This document shows positions 1 to 5,947 of a stretch of 7,095 nucleotides of DNA, piece by piece. The position numbers and the translations under genes were made by a program. This DNA comes from an uncultured Cellvibrio sp. GTDB lineage: Bacteria > Pseudomonadota > Gammaproteobacteria > Pseudomonadales > Cellvibrionaceae. Under the pieces are notes generated by a model. The model was given only the letters and a program-made list of their open reading frames with translations, did no database searches and was not told the origin of the DNA. Each line of letters begins with the position of its first letter. Positions within the stretch are counted from its first letter, which is position 1. The stretch lies in assembly GCA_946482385.1 (NCBI GenBank), contig CAMLRI010000106.1:1-7095 (forward strand), given 5' to 3'.

Positions 1-353
1 TTGAAGCCGATCTGGATTTAAGCCAAAGCACCTACCGCTGCAATTGTTCTATTTGTCGCCGCACGCGTTTTTGGCCGGCTGTCGCCAAGGAGAATGGTGT
101 GCGTATTCTGCAAGGGGAAGACCAGCTCACCCGCTATACCTTTAACACCCACAAAAACGAACACTACTTTTGCAAGCACTGCGGAGTGCGGGTGTTTGGC
201 ATAGGCACGGAAACGCCTATTGACAAAATGTATGGTGTGAATGTCGGCTGCCTCACAGCATTGGGCGATAAAGAGTTGGCTGCCTTAAAAATTACTTATG
301 TGGATGGCCTGCACGACCAGTTTGCGCCGCCGGAATTTACCCAGCACCTGTAA
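1..353 (+). CDS. GFA-type zinc protein (CENP-V/Gfa family), 5' end cut off
   Basis: This is the C-terminal part of a GFA-domain protein, a family named after glutathione-dependent formaldehyde-activating enzyme. Most members are small zinc proteins of unknown substrate. The reading frame is already open at base 3 and runs 116 residues to TAA at 351-353, so the gene starts outside the window; the GTG at 99 is an internal Val codon. A C-x-C-x2-C zinc motif lies at visible residues 13-18 (CNCSIC, followed by RR), and a second pair, C-x2-C-G, at residues 57-61 (FCKHCG). Both are hallmarks of the fold. Family members are about 120-150 residues, so roughly 20 N-terminal residues are missing, probably including the first Cys-x-Cys motif. 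It is probably cytoplasmic. The gap of 85 bases to the next gene gives no clear functional link. The family call is confident, but formaldehyde activation should not be assumed. Confidence 0.85.
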   Translation, partial: EADLDLSQSTYRCNCSICRRTRFWPAVAKENGVRILQGEDQLTRYTFNTHKNEHYFCKHCGVRVFGIGTETPIDKMYGVNVGCLTALGDKELAALKITYVDGLHDQFAPPEFTQHL

Positions 354-438
354 GCAGCTTATTGCTGTCACAAAAGCGTCAAAAAAGCCCCGCCAAAAAC
401 CGACTATGCTCAGCTTAATCGGAACCCAGGGGTAAGCC

Positions 439-1536
439 ATGACTATTCAGCAGCCCTATACTGCTGCCCATTCGCCAGATACCAACCAGCATGACACGCT
501 GCGCAGCCCCGAATTGCGCCGCGAGTTCAAACAAAAAATTCCCGAGCTGTTGGAGCTGGAGCGGTTGCTTCGCCAGCACGCCCCGCTGCTGCGGGTGCGC
601 AGCGAAATTGACCTGGCCATGGGCGATAAACAATTCCCGCTTTATTCGTTAACCTTGGGCAGCAACAGCCAGGATGCGCCCACGCTGCTACTCACCGGCG
701 GCATGCACGGCATTGAGCGGATTGGCAGCCAGGTATTGCTCGCTTGGTTGTACACACTCTTGCAGCGGTTGCAGTGGGACACTGGCCTGCAACAGCAACT
801 GGAGCGCATACAACTGGTGCTGGTGCCCATTCTCAACCCGGTGGGTATGTATTTAAACCAGCGCGCCAATGGCCAGGGAGTGGATTTAAACCGCAATGCG
901 CCGATTGATGCCGAAGGGCCAGTGCCGCTGCTCGGCGGCGGCCATCGCCTGGGGGCATTTTTGCCCTGGTATCGCGGGCGCAAGCGCGGGCAGATGGAGC
1001 CGGAAAATATCGCCCTGGAAAAACTGTTGCAGCGCCAGGTTTTTAATCGCCCCTTTTGCGCCACCCTCGACCTGCATTCGGGTTTGGGCATGCAGGATCG
1101 GCTGTGGTTTCCCCACGCTTATCGCAAGCAACCGATCAGCTGCGTGGCTGATTATGTTGCGCTGAAATTATTGTGGGAGCGCAACTACCCCAACCACACC
1201 TATGTGTTTGAGCCGCAGTCGATTCACTATTTATCCCACGGCGATTTGTGGGATTATTTTTACTACCAATCCCGCGCGCAGCAGCAGCCGCATTTTTTAC
1301 CCCTGACCCTGGAGATGGGTTCCTGGCTGTGGGTGAAAAAAAGCCCGCGCCAATTATTTAACTGGGCGGGATTATTTAACCCGCAAATGCGCCACCGCCA
1401 GGCGCGGGTGTTGCGCCGCCACTTGCTGCTGCTGGATTTTATGTTGGCAGCAACGATTAATTACCAACAATGGCTGCCCGATAGCAAACAGCGCGAACTG
1501 CTAACCCAAACCGCCAGGAGTTTATGGTTCACATGA
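439..1536 (+). CDS. M14-family zinc carboxypeptidase-like protein
   Basis: A 365-residue protein with the metallocarboxypeptidase (M14) signature in order. HGIE at 90-93 gives zinc ligands His90 and Glu93. NPVG lies at 133-136, and VDLNRN at 148-153 carries the substrate-binding Asn-Arg motif. DLHSG at 211-215 gives the third zinc ligand, His213. LTLEMGS at 289-295 supplies the likely catalytic base Glu292. The sites are intact, so it should be an active zinc hydrolase of a peptide, amide or N-acyl amino acid bond; the substrate cannot be read from sequence. There is no signal peptide or membrane segment, so it is likely cytoplasmic. About 80 residues precede the catalytic core, including a helical Leu/Arg/Glu-rich stretch at 35-50. 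The ATG at 439 has an AGGGG Shine-Dalgarno six bases upstream (428-432). The gene overlaps the following alpha/beta hydrolase, so the two are translationally coupled. Succinylglutamate desuccinylase-like activity is an alternative within the same fold. Confidence 0.85.
   Translation: MTIQQPYTAAHSPDTNQHDTLRSPELRREFKQKIPELLELERLLRQHAPLLRVRSEIDLAMGDKQFPLYSLTLGSNSQDAPTLLLTGGMHGIERIGSQVLLAWLYTLLQRLQWDTGLQQQLERIQLVLVPILNPVGMYLNQRANGQGVDLNRNAPIDAEGPVPLLGGGHRLGAFLPWYRGRKRGQMEPENIALEKLLQRQVFNRPFCATLDLHSGLGMQDRLWFPHAYRKQPISCVADYVALKLLWERNYPNHTYVFEPQSIHYLSHGDLWDYFYYQSRAQQQPHFLPLTLEMGSWLWVKKSPRQLFNWAGLFNPQMRHRQARVLRRHLLLLDFMLAATINYQQWLPDSKQRELLTQTARSLWFT
1516..1520 (+). promoter_or_regulatory. Shine-Dalgarno of the alpha/beta hydrolase gene
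   Basis: AGGAG lies inside the end of the M14 gene. It is only three bases before the ATG at 1524 and twelve before the in-frame ATG at 1533, so neither start has ideal spacing. The ATG at 1533 forms an ATGA overlap with the upstream stop codon (1534-1536), the usual sign of translational coupling. Confidence 0.55.
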
Positions 1537-2291
1537 AAATAATTTTACTGCGCGGCCTGGCACGCGAAACCGGCCACTGGTTGGATTTTCCCGCACAATT
1601 GCAAACAGCACTGGGCAATGGCTGGCAACTCGAATTAATCGACCTGCCCGGCTGCGGCCAATGGCACCAGCAGGCCGCGTGCGACAGCATAGCCACCACA
1701 ACCGATGCGGTGCGCCGCCAATTGCCCGGCGAAGAGCCGGTGTATTTGCTGGGAATTTCCATGGGCGGTATGGTCGCCCTGGATTGGGCGCAGCGGTTTC
1801 CGCAACAGGTGCGCGGCCTGGCACTGATTAACAGCAGCGCTGGCGACCAACCCCTGCACTGGCGCTTGCGCCCCCGCGCCTGGCCGCTGCTGCTACTGGC
1901 ATTGCTGCTACCCACCGCCTGGCGCGAAGCCTTGGTGCTGCGCCAGGTGAGCAACAACCGCGAGCATTACCCCACACACCTGCAAGCCTGGCTGCACATT
2001 CAACAGCAACACCCGGTAAGCCGGCGCAACATAGTGCGCATGCTGGCGGCCGCAGCGCGCTTTCGCCCCGCCATTGCATGCACCCAGCCCGGCCTGGTGT
2101 TGGCCAGCGAGGGCGACCGTTTTGTTTCGCCCCTGGCCAGCCGCGAATTGGCCGCGCGCTTTAACTGGCCACTGCAACTCCACCCCAGCGCCGGCCACGA
2201 TTTGCCGCTGGATGATCCCCAGTGGCTGTGCGCGCAGATCAGCCAATGGCTAACAGCCTGCCAGGAAACCCCTCACTCATTCATTAGATAA
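1524..2291 (+). CDS. alpha/beta hydrolase
   Basis: A 255-residue single-domain alpha/beta hydrolase of the BioH/lipase-esterase type. The nucleophile elbow GISMGG at 77-82 places the catalytic serine at Ser79. The acid is probably Asp198 in EGDRF, and the base His225 in the C-terminal AGHD motif, so the triad is complete. The N-terminal strand ends in RGLARETGHW rather than the usual HG oxyanion motif. A very hydrophobic segment (about 120-133, rich in Leu) falls where the cap domain sits and probably forms part of a lipophilic substrate pocket; I do not read it as a membrane anchor. No signal peptide is present. The start may be the ATG at 1524 or three codons later at 1533. The gene overlaps the M14 gene, so the pair is one transcriptional unit, perhaps acting on the same acylated or peptide-like compound. 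The exact ester, amide or thioester substrate is unknown. Confidence 0.85.
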   Translation: MVHMKIILLRGLARETGHWLDFPAQLQTALGNGWQLELIDLPGCGQWHQQAACDSIATTTDAVRRQLPGEEPVYLLGISMGGMVALDWAQRFPQQVRGLALINSSAGDQPLHWRLRPRAWPLLLLALLLPTAWREALVLRQVSNNREHYPTHLQAWLHIQQQHPVSRRNIVRMLAAAARFRPAIACTQPGLVLASEGDRFVSPLASRELAARFNWPLQLHPSAGHDLPLDDPQWLCAQISQWLTACQETPHSFIR

Positions 2292-2346
2292 ATTTGTTTT
2301 GATTTTTCGCCGCGTTATTTTTTTATGTTTGTTTAGGTAAAGAGAC

Positions 2347-2374
2347 TTGCTTAGCGATTGGCGTCGATTACATT
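2347..2374 (+). promoter_or_regulatory. possible sigma-70 promoter of the dehydrogenase cluster
   Basis: TTGCTT (2347-2352) and TACATT (2369-2374) are spaced by 16 bases and are moderate matches to -35 and -10 boxes. They lie in the only long gap before the three-gene cluster, where a promoter is expected because this cluster starts 170 bases after the previous gene. An overlapping TTTAAT at 2373-2378 is a better -10 match but lacks a suitably spaced -35. The match is weak. Confidence 0.25.
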
Positions 2375-2398
2375 TAATGTGACAAGCATTTAACAAAA

Positions 2399-2418
2399 CT
2401 GCGGGCCAATAACCGCAG
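2399..2418. repeat. short perfect inverted repeat upstream of the dehydrogenase cluster
   Basis: CTGCGG (2399-2404) and CCGCAG (2413-2418) are perfect inverse complements separated by eight bases. No T-run follows, so it is not an intrinsic terminator. It lies 43 bases before the ATG at 2462 and downstream of the candidate promoter, so it could be an operator for a dimeric regulator or a hairpin in the mRNA leader. Confidence 0.4.
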
Positions 2419-2461
2419 CGCTATTCACAACCATCGGCATCAGCATAACCAGGTCACCAAC

Positions 2462-3070
2462 ATGCACGACTCTTCTACGGCGGATTACGCCCCCGGTTCG
2501 CGCAGCCGCCGCCAAGCCATAAAACAACTGGCACTGCTGCTGGGGCTGAGCCTTACCGCCAATTCACTCAATGCCCTGGCCAGCAGTTTTAGCCAGCCCC
2601 GGGATATGCGCCGCCGCCAGCAAACCCTGTTAGATTCGCAACAACTGGCGCTATTGGCGGAAGTCGGTGAATTAATTATTCCCACCACCGACACCCCCGG
2701 TGCCAAAGCCGCCGGCGTGCAGGATTTTATTAACCACCAACTGGTGTACTGCTTTAGCAAAAGCGACCAGGCGCGCTACCTGAAATACCTGGCGCGCTTG
2801 GCCAACATCGCCCGCGAACAGCTCGGCAGCGAATTTATTACGGCCCCCCAAGCGCAGCAAATTGCACTGCTCAACGCCATGGAAAAAGGCACAGCGCCTT
2901 TCACCCAGGAGGATCGGCATTTTTTTAAAGGCCTTAAAGCCCTGGTGATTTTTGGTTATTACACATCGGAAATTGGCGCCACCCAGGAACTAAATTACCA
3001 GCCGGTGCCCGGCGGTTTTAAGGCGATTAAATTTCAGCAAGTCGGCAAAATTTGGGCGCACAATAACTAG
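2462..3070 (+). CDS. Gluconate_2-dh3-type small subunit of a periplasmic sugar dehydrogenase
   Basis: A 202-residue protein of the gluconate 2-dehydrogenase subunit 3 family, the small partner of periplasmic GMC-type FAD dehydrogenases. The N-terminus has a twin-arginine-like signal: S-R-R-Q-A-I-K at 15-21, a hydrophobic stretch at 22-33, and an A-L-A cleavage site at 38-40. The family core follows: a helix around 56-70, then ELIIPTTDTPGAKAAGV (70-86), the recognisable I-P-x-T-D-T-P-G-A motif of the family. Aromatic/Gly-rich segments (FGYYTSEIG, 164-172) and a C-terminal PVPGGF (181-186) complete it. In characterised homologues this subunit carries the Tat signal for the complex and is needed for maturation or export of the catalytic subunit. 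The GMC gene begins eight bases after the stop, so the two form an operon. A weak AGGT Shine-Dalgarno lies seven bases before the start (2451-2454). The family call is confident; the substrate is unknown. Confidence 0.88.
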   Translation: MHDSSTADYAPGSRSRRQAIKQLALLLGLSLTANSLNALASSFSQPRDMRRRQQTLLDSQQLALLAEVGELIIPTTDTPGAKAAGVQDFINHQLVYCFSKSDQARYLKYLARLANIAREQLGSEFITAPQAQQIALLNAMEKGTAPFTQEDRHFFKGLKALVIFGYYTSEIGATQELNYQPVPGGFKAIKFQQVGKIWAHNN

Positions 3071-3071
3071 G
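3069..3071 (+). promoter_or_regulatory. minimal Shine-Dalgarno of the GMC gene overlapping the upstream stop
   Basis: AGG is formed by the last two bases of the small subunit's TAG stop plus the next G, seven bases before the ATG at 3079. The weak site and the eight-base gap suggest that the dehydrogenase depends on translation of the small subunit. The nearby ATG at 3074 is out of frame and meets a stop after two codons. Confidence 0.45.
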
Positions 3072-3078
3072 CGATGCT

Positions 3079-4824
3079 ATGAGCCAACAACCCGTGTTTT
3101 ATATCAAGAAAGCCAGCGAACCCTTTGATGCCATAGTGGTTGGCTCCGGCATTTCCGGCGGCTGGGCCGCCAAAGAATTGTGCGAGAAGGGCTTAAAAAC
3201 CCTGATGATTGAGCGCGGCCGCCCGGTTGAACACCGCAAAGATTATATTGGCGAAGGCGTGCCCTTATGGCAGCTGCCGTTTCGCGGACAAATTGAGCAG
3301 GATGTGTTGGAGCGCGATTATTATGAGCAGCGCAAATGCTACGCCTTTAACGATGCCACCAAACATTTTTTTATCAACGACCGCGACTACCCCTATCAAA
3401 CACCAAAAGACCGCCCCTTTAACTGGATTCGCGGCAACCAACTGGGCGGCAAATCCCTGCTGTGGCATCGCCAAAGTTACCGCTGGAGCCCGCTCGATTT
3501 TAATGCCAACGCACTAGACGGCCAGGGCACCGACTGGCCCATTCGCTACCCGGATTTAGCGCCCTGGTACGACCATGTGGAAATTCACGCGGGCATTAGC
3601 GGCTCGGTAGAAAACCTGGAGACATTACCCGACAGCAAATTTTTACCGCCGTTTGAATTAAACGCGGCGGAAAAAGCCATGAAGGCGCGCATCGAAAACC
3701 AGTGGAGCGACCGCAAATTAATTATTGGCCGCTGCGCCCACCTGAGTGTGCCCGCACCCCATCACCTGGCGCAGGGGCGCATGCAATGCCAGGCGCGGGA
3801 TGAATGCCAAAAAGGCTGCTCCTTTGGCGCCTACTTTTCCACCCAAAGCTCCACCCTGCCCGCTGCACAAAAAACCGGTAATCTGAGCATTGCCACCGAC
3901 AGCATTGTGCACAGTGTGATTTACGATGCAAAAACCAACCGCGCCAGCGGTGTGCGGGTCATTGATGCCAATACTTTGGAAGTGCGCGAATATTTTGCCA
4001 GGGTGATTTTTTTGTGCGCCTCCACCCTGGGCACCACCCAAATTATGCTCAACTCGGTGAGCGAGAGTTTCCCCACCGGTATTGCCAATTCATCGGGCGT
4101 GCTCGGCCACTATTTAATGGACCACCTCTATGGCGCCGGCGCCTCCGGGCGGGTGGAGGGTTTTCACGATGATTACTATTCCGGCCGCCGCCCCACCGGC
4201 ATAGTGATTCCGCGTTTTCGCAACCTCAACCACGCCAAACGCGAGCGGGATTTTTTGCGCGGTTATTTTTTATTTGGCAGCGCCCAGCGCAATGGCTGGG
4301 GCAGCCTTGGCCATAAAGATGGCTTTGGTGTGGAGCTGAAAAATGCCATACGCCAGGGCGGCGATTGGTATTTTGGTATTAATGGCTCGGGCGAAATGCT
4401 GCCGCGCTACGACAACCAGGTATCACTACACCCCAGCAAAAAAGATAAATGGGGCATGCCGCAATTGCTGATCGACTGCAGCCTGGGCGATAACGATTGG
4501 AAAATGTTTCGCGACATTGCCGACACCTGCGCCGAGATGCTGGAAACCATCGGCTTAAAAGAGGTGAGTTCCTACATCAACGCGCCGCACCAATGGGTGC
4601 CAGGCCAAGCCATCCACGAAATGGGCACAGCGCGCATGGGCAAAGACCCCAAAACCTCGGTGCTTAACGGCTGGAACCAATGCCACGATGTACCCAATTT
4701 ATTTGTTACCGACGGTGCCTGCATGGCATCCAGCGCTTCGCAAAACCCATCGCTCACCTATATGGCGATCAGTGCGCGCGCCGCCAACTATGCGGCGGAG
4801 CAAATAAAACTGGGCAAGCTATAA
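3079..4824 (+). CDS. GMC-family FAD-dependent sugar/glycoside dehydrogenase, catalytic subunit
   Basis: A 581-residue flavoprotein of the glucose-methanol-choline oxidoreductase family, full length for the bacterial sugar/gluconate dehydrogenase branch. The Rossmann motif G-S-G-I-S-G (22-27) with acidic Glu45 at the end of strand 2 binds the ADP part of FAD. GNQLGGKSLLWH (119-130) is the second FAD signature. The C-terminal HEMGTARMG gives His513, and SQNPSLT gives Asn556; these align with the catalytic His/Asn pair of choline oxidase. Cys237, Cys243 and Cys247 (C-x5-C-x3-C) sit where related FAD glucose and fructose dehydrogenases hold an iron-sulfur cluster. The protein has no signal peptide, so export would rely on the Tat signal of the small subunit encoded just upstream. 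It probably oxidises a hydroxyl of a sugar, aldonate or glycoside and passes electrons to a carrier encoded elsewhere. Candidates are glucoside 3-dehydrogenase or gluconate/keto-acid dehydrogenase types; sequence alone does not decide. Confidence 0.9.
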   Translation: MSQQPVFYIKKASEPFDAIVVGSGISGGWAAKELCEKGLKTLMIERGRPVEHRKDYIGEGVPLWQLPFRGQIEQDVLERDYYEQRKCYAFNDATKHFFINDRDYPYQTPKDRPFNWIRGNQLGGKSLLWHRQSYRWSPLDFNANALDGQGTDWPIRYPDLAPWYDHVEIHAGISGSVENLETLPDSKFLPPFELNAAEKAMKARIENQWSDRKLIIGRCAHLSVPAPHHLAQGRMQCQARDECQKGCSFGAYFSTQSSTLPAAQKTGNLSIATDSIVHSVIYDAKTNRASGVRVIDANTLEVREYFARVIFLCASTLGTTQIMLNSVSESFPTGIANSSGVLGHYLMDHLYGAGASGRVEGFHDDYYSGRRPTGIVIPRFRNLNHAKRERDFLRGYFLFGSAQRNGWGSLGHKDGFGVELKNAIRQGGDWYFGINGSGEMLPRYDNQVSLHPSKKDKWGMPQLLIDCSLGDNDWKMFRDIADTCAEMLETIGLKEVSSYINAPHQWVPGQAIHEMGTARMGKDPKTSVLNGWNQCHDVPNLFVTDGACMASSASQNPSLTYMAISARAANYAAEQIKLGKL

Positions 4825-4870
4825 AACTGGACAAACTATAAAACTGGACAAGCGATAAAAATCTGACTCT
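4804..4870 (+). repeat. 17-base tandem repeat spanning the GMC stop codon
   Basis: Three consecutive 17-base units with consensus ATAAAACTGGRCAARCK lie at 4804-4820, 4821-4837 and 4838-4854. A decayed fourth copy follows at 4855-4870, and a further ATAAAA at 4871. The first unit encodes the last residues of the dehydrogenase (I-K-L-G-K-L), with the stop at the unit boundary (4822-4824). Units two and three differ from each other at only two positions. The array looks like local duplication of the gene's 3' end. Confidence 0.85.
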
Positions 4871-4875
4871 ATAAA
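4845..4875 (+). promoter_or_regulatory. possible promoter generated by the tandem repeat
   Basis: TGGACA (4845-4850) in repeat unit three matches the -35 consensus at five of six positions. TATAAA (4870-4875) matches the -10 at five of six. The 19-base spacer is longer than ideal. It could give the TIM-barrel gene its own transcript start, in addition to readthrough from the dehydrogenase genes. Confidence 0.25.
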
Positions 4876-4910
4876 AATGTTTATAACAACCACTCATCAA
4901 TAGCGACAAT

Positions 4911-4915
4911 AAGGA
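4911..4915 (+). promoter_or_regulatory. Shine-Dalgarno of the TIM-barrel gene
   Basis: AAGGA lies four bases before the ATG at 4920 and seven before the adjacent in-frame ATG at 4923. The spacing favours the second Met. The choice changes the protein by one residue and leaves the signal peptide intact. Confidence 0.6.
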
Positions 4916-4919
4916 AAAT

Positions 4920-5825
4920 ATGATGCAACATAATTTTCACTACCTAACCCTGGCTGCGCTGCTGGGCACCCTTAACCTGAATGCGATGGCTATGGAAACC
5001 GCTCCCAACTCCACCAGCAAACCTAATGTGCAAACAGCCGTTGCCATCACTTCGCCGCAAATTAGCGTACAACTCTGGTCGGTAAAAGATGATGTGGCCG
5101 CGGATTTTACCGGCACCCTGACCAAGCTGGCCGCTATGGGCTTTAAGGGCGTGGAATTCGCCGGCAACTTTGGCCCCTACAGCAATAACCCCCAGGGCTT
5201 AAAACAATTGCTGGATAAACTGGGTTTAAAGGCCTCCGGCGCCCATGTATCTTTTGAGCAGCTTAACGATAAAAACCTTGCCAACACTGTGGCCTTTTAC
5301 CAAGCGATCAACTGCAAATACTTAATTGTGCCCATGGATAAACGCGCCTTTACTACCGAGGGCGCCAAACTTGTCGCCGCCGAATTAAACAGCATCCAAC
5401 AAAAATTAACGCCCCTGGGCATGCACACCGGCTACCACAACCACGCCGAAGAATTGCAGGGTGATGAGGGCCAAACCCCCTGGGATGTGATTGGCCAAAA
5501 CACCGCCCAGAATGTGGTGCTGCAACAGGATGTGGCCTGGACAGAAGCCGCCGGCAAAGATCCCATCGCTTACATCCACGCCTACCCAGGGCGCATAGCC
5601 ATCACCCACTACAAGGCAGCCGCACCTGTGCCCAACAACCCCGAGCACCCCATCATCGGCCAGGACACCACCGATTGGAAAGCACTGATCCACGCCAGTA
5701 AAACCCGCGGCGGCACCCACTGGCTGGTAGTGGAACAAGAGGCATACCCCGAAGGCATGACGCCCATGCAAAGCGTCGAGGCATCGCTAAAAGGCTTGCA
5801 AAAAATATTGGCGGAAATGGAATAG
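4920..5825 (+). CDS. exported xylose-isomerase-like TIM-barrel protein (sugar phosphate isomerase/epimerase family)
   Basis: A 301-residue member of the xylose isomerase-like TIM-barrel superfamily (AP_endonuc_2 fold). An N-terminal signal peptide (hydrophobic 9-20, A-M-A cleavage site at 22-24) indicates periplasmic location; no lipobox is present. The barrel begins at about residue 47 with ISVQLWSV. Likely divalent-metal and substrate residues are Glu178 in YHNHAEEL (172-179), Asp204 in QQDVAW, His230 in THYKA, and Glu272 in VVEQE; His109 in GAHVSF probably also lines the pocket. YPGR at 222-225 and the GQDTTDWKAL segment (247-256) are typical of the branch that accompanies GMC and Gfo/Idh sugar dehydrogenases. 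A phosphorylated substrate is unlikely in the periplasm. I infer that it isomerises, hydrates or cleaves a keto-sugar made by the upstream dehydrogenase. It lies 95 bases after the GMC gene on the same strand. The family call is firm; the reaction is hypothesis. Confidence 0.85.
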   Translation: MMQHNFHYLTLAALLGTLNLNAMAMETAPNSTSKPNVQTAVAITSPQISVQLWSVKDDVAADFTGTLTKLAAMGFKGVEFAGNFGPYSNNPQGLKQLLDKLGLKASGAHVSFEQLNDKNLANTVAFYQAINCKYLIVPMDKRAFTTEGAKLVAAELNSIQQKLTPLGMHTGYHNHAEELQGDEGQTPWDVIGQNTAQNVVLQQDVAWTEAAGKDPIAYIHAYPGRIAITHYKAAAPVPNNPEHPIIGQDTTDWKALIHASKTRGGTHWLVVEQEAYPEGMTPMQSVEASLKGLQKILAEME

Positions 5826-5863
5826 CAATAACGGAATAGCGAAGCTGAAATAAATCGCCACGC

Positions 5864-5920
5864 AAAAAACTAAAAACCCCGGCGCAGCAATTTTGAACTG
5901 CCCGGGGTTTTTAGTTTTTT
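5864..5920. terminator. strong bidirectional intrinsic terminator
   Basis: A perfect 19-base inverted repeat (5864-5882 with 5902-5920) forms a stem with a CCCCGG/CCGGGG core, flanked by A-rich and T-rich arms. An inner four-pair stem, GCAG (5884-5887) with CTGC (5898-5901), extends it past a one-base bulge and leaves a ten-base loop. TTTTT-AG-TTTTTT follows the GC core on the plus strand, and the A-runs give the same U-tract on the minus strand. It therefore serves both the TIM-barrel gene (stop at 5825) and the convergent galactanase gene (stop at 5948-5950). Confidence 0.92.
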
Positions 5921-5947
5921 GTGCGCGTACAACACTGGCGACACAAC

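Noticed and set aside
99..101. GTG at 99 as the start of the first gene
   Set aside because: The frame is open to the window edge and the upstream codons encode the CNCSIC zinc motif expected of the family, so the GTG is internal.
354..438. Terminator and promoter between the GFA and M14 genes
   Set aside because: CAGC/GCTG (355-358 with 364-367) forms only a four-pair stem with no T-run, and TATGCT (405-410) has no suitably spaced -35 box.
642..1091. 149-codon minus-strand open frame inside the M14 gene
   Set aside because: It is antisense to conserved zinc-ligand motifs. Its Arg/Pro/Ser/Cys-rich composition is typical of a shadow of GC-rich coding sequence.
2292..2340. Intrinsic terminator after the alpha/beta hydrolase gene
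   Set aside because: T-runs are present but I found no GC-rich inverted repeat preceding them.
2378..2394. CRP-binding site around TGTGA
   Set aside because: Only one half-site is present; the partner TCACA at the required spacing is missing, so it is mentioned only as part of a possible regulatory region.
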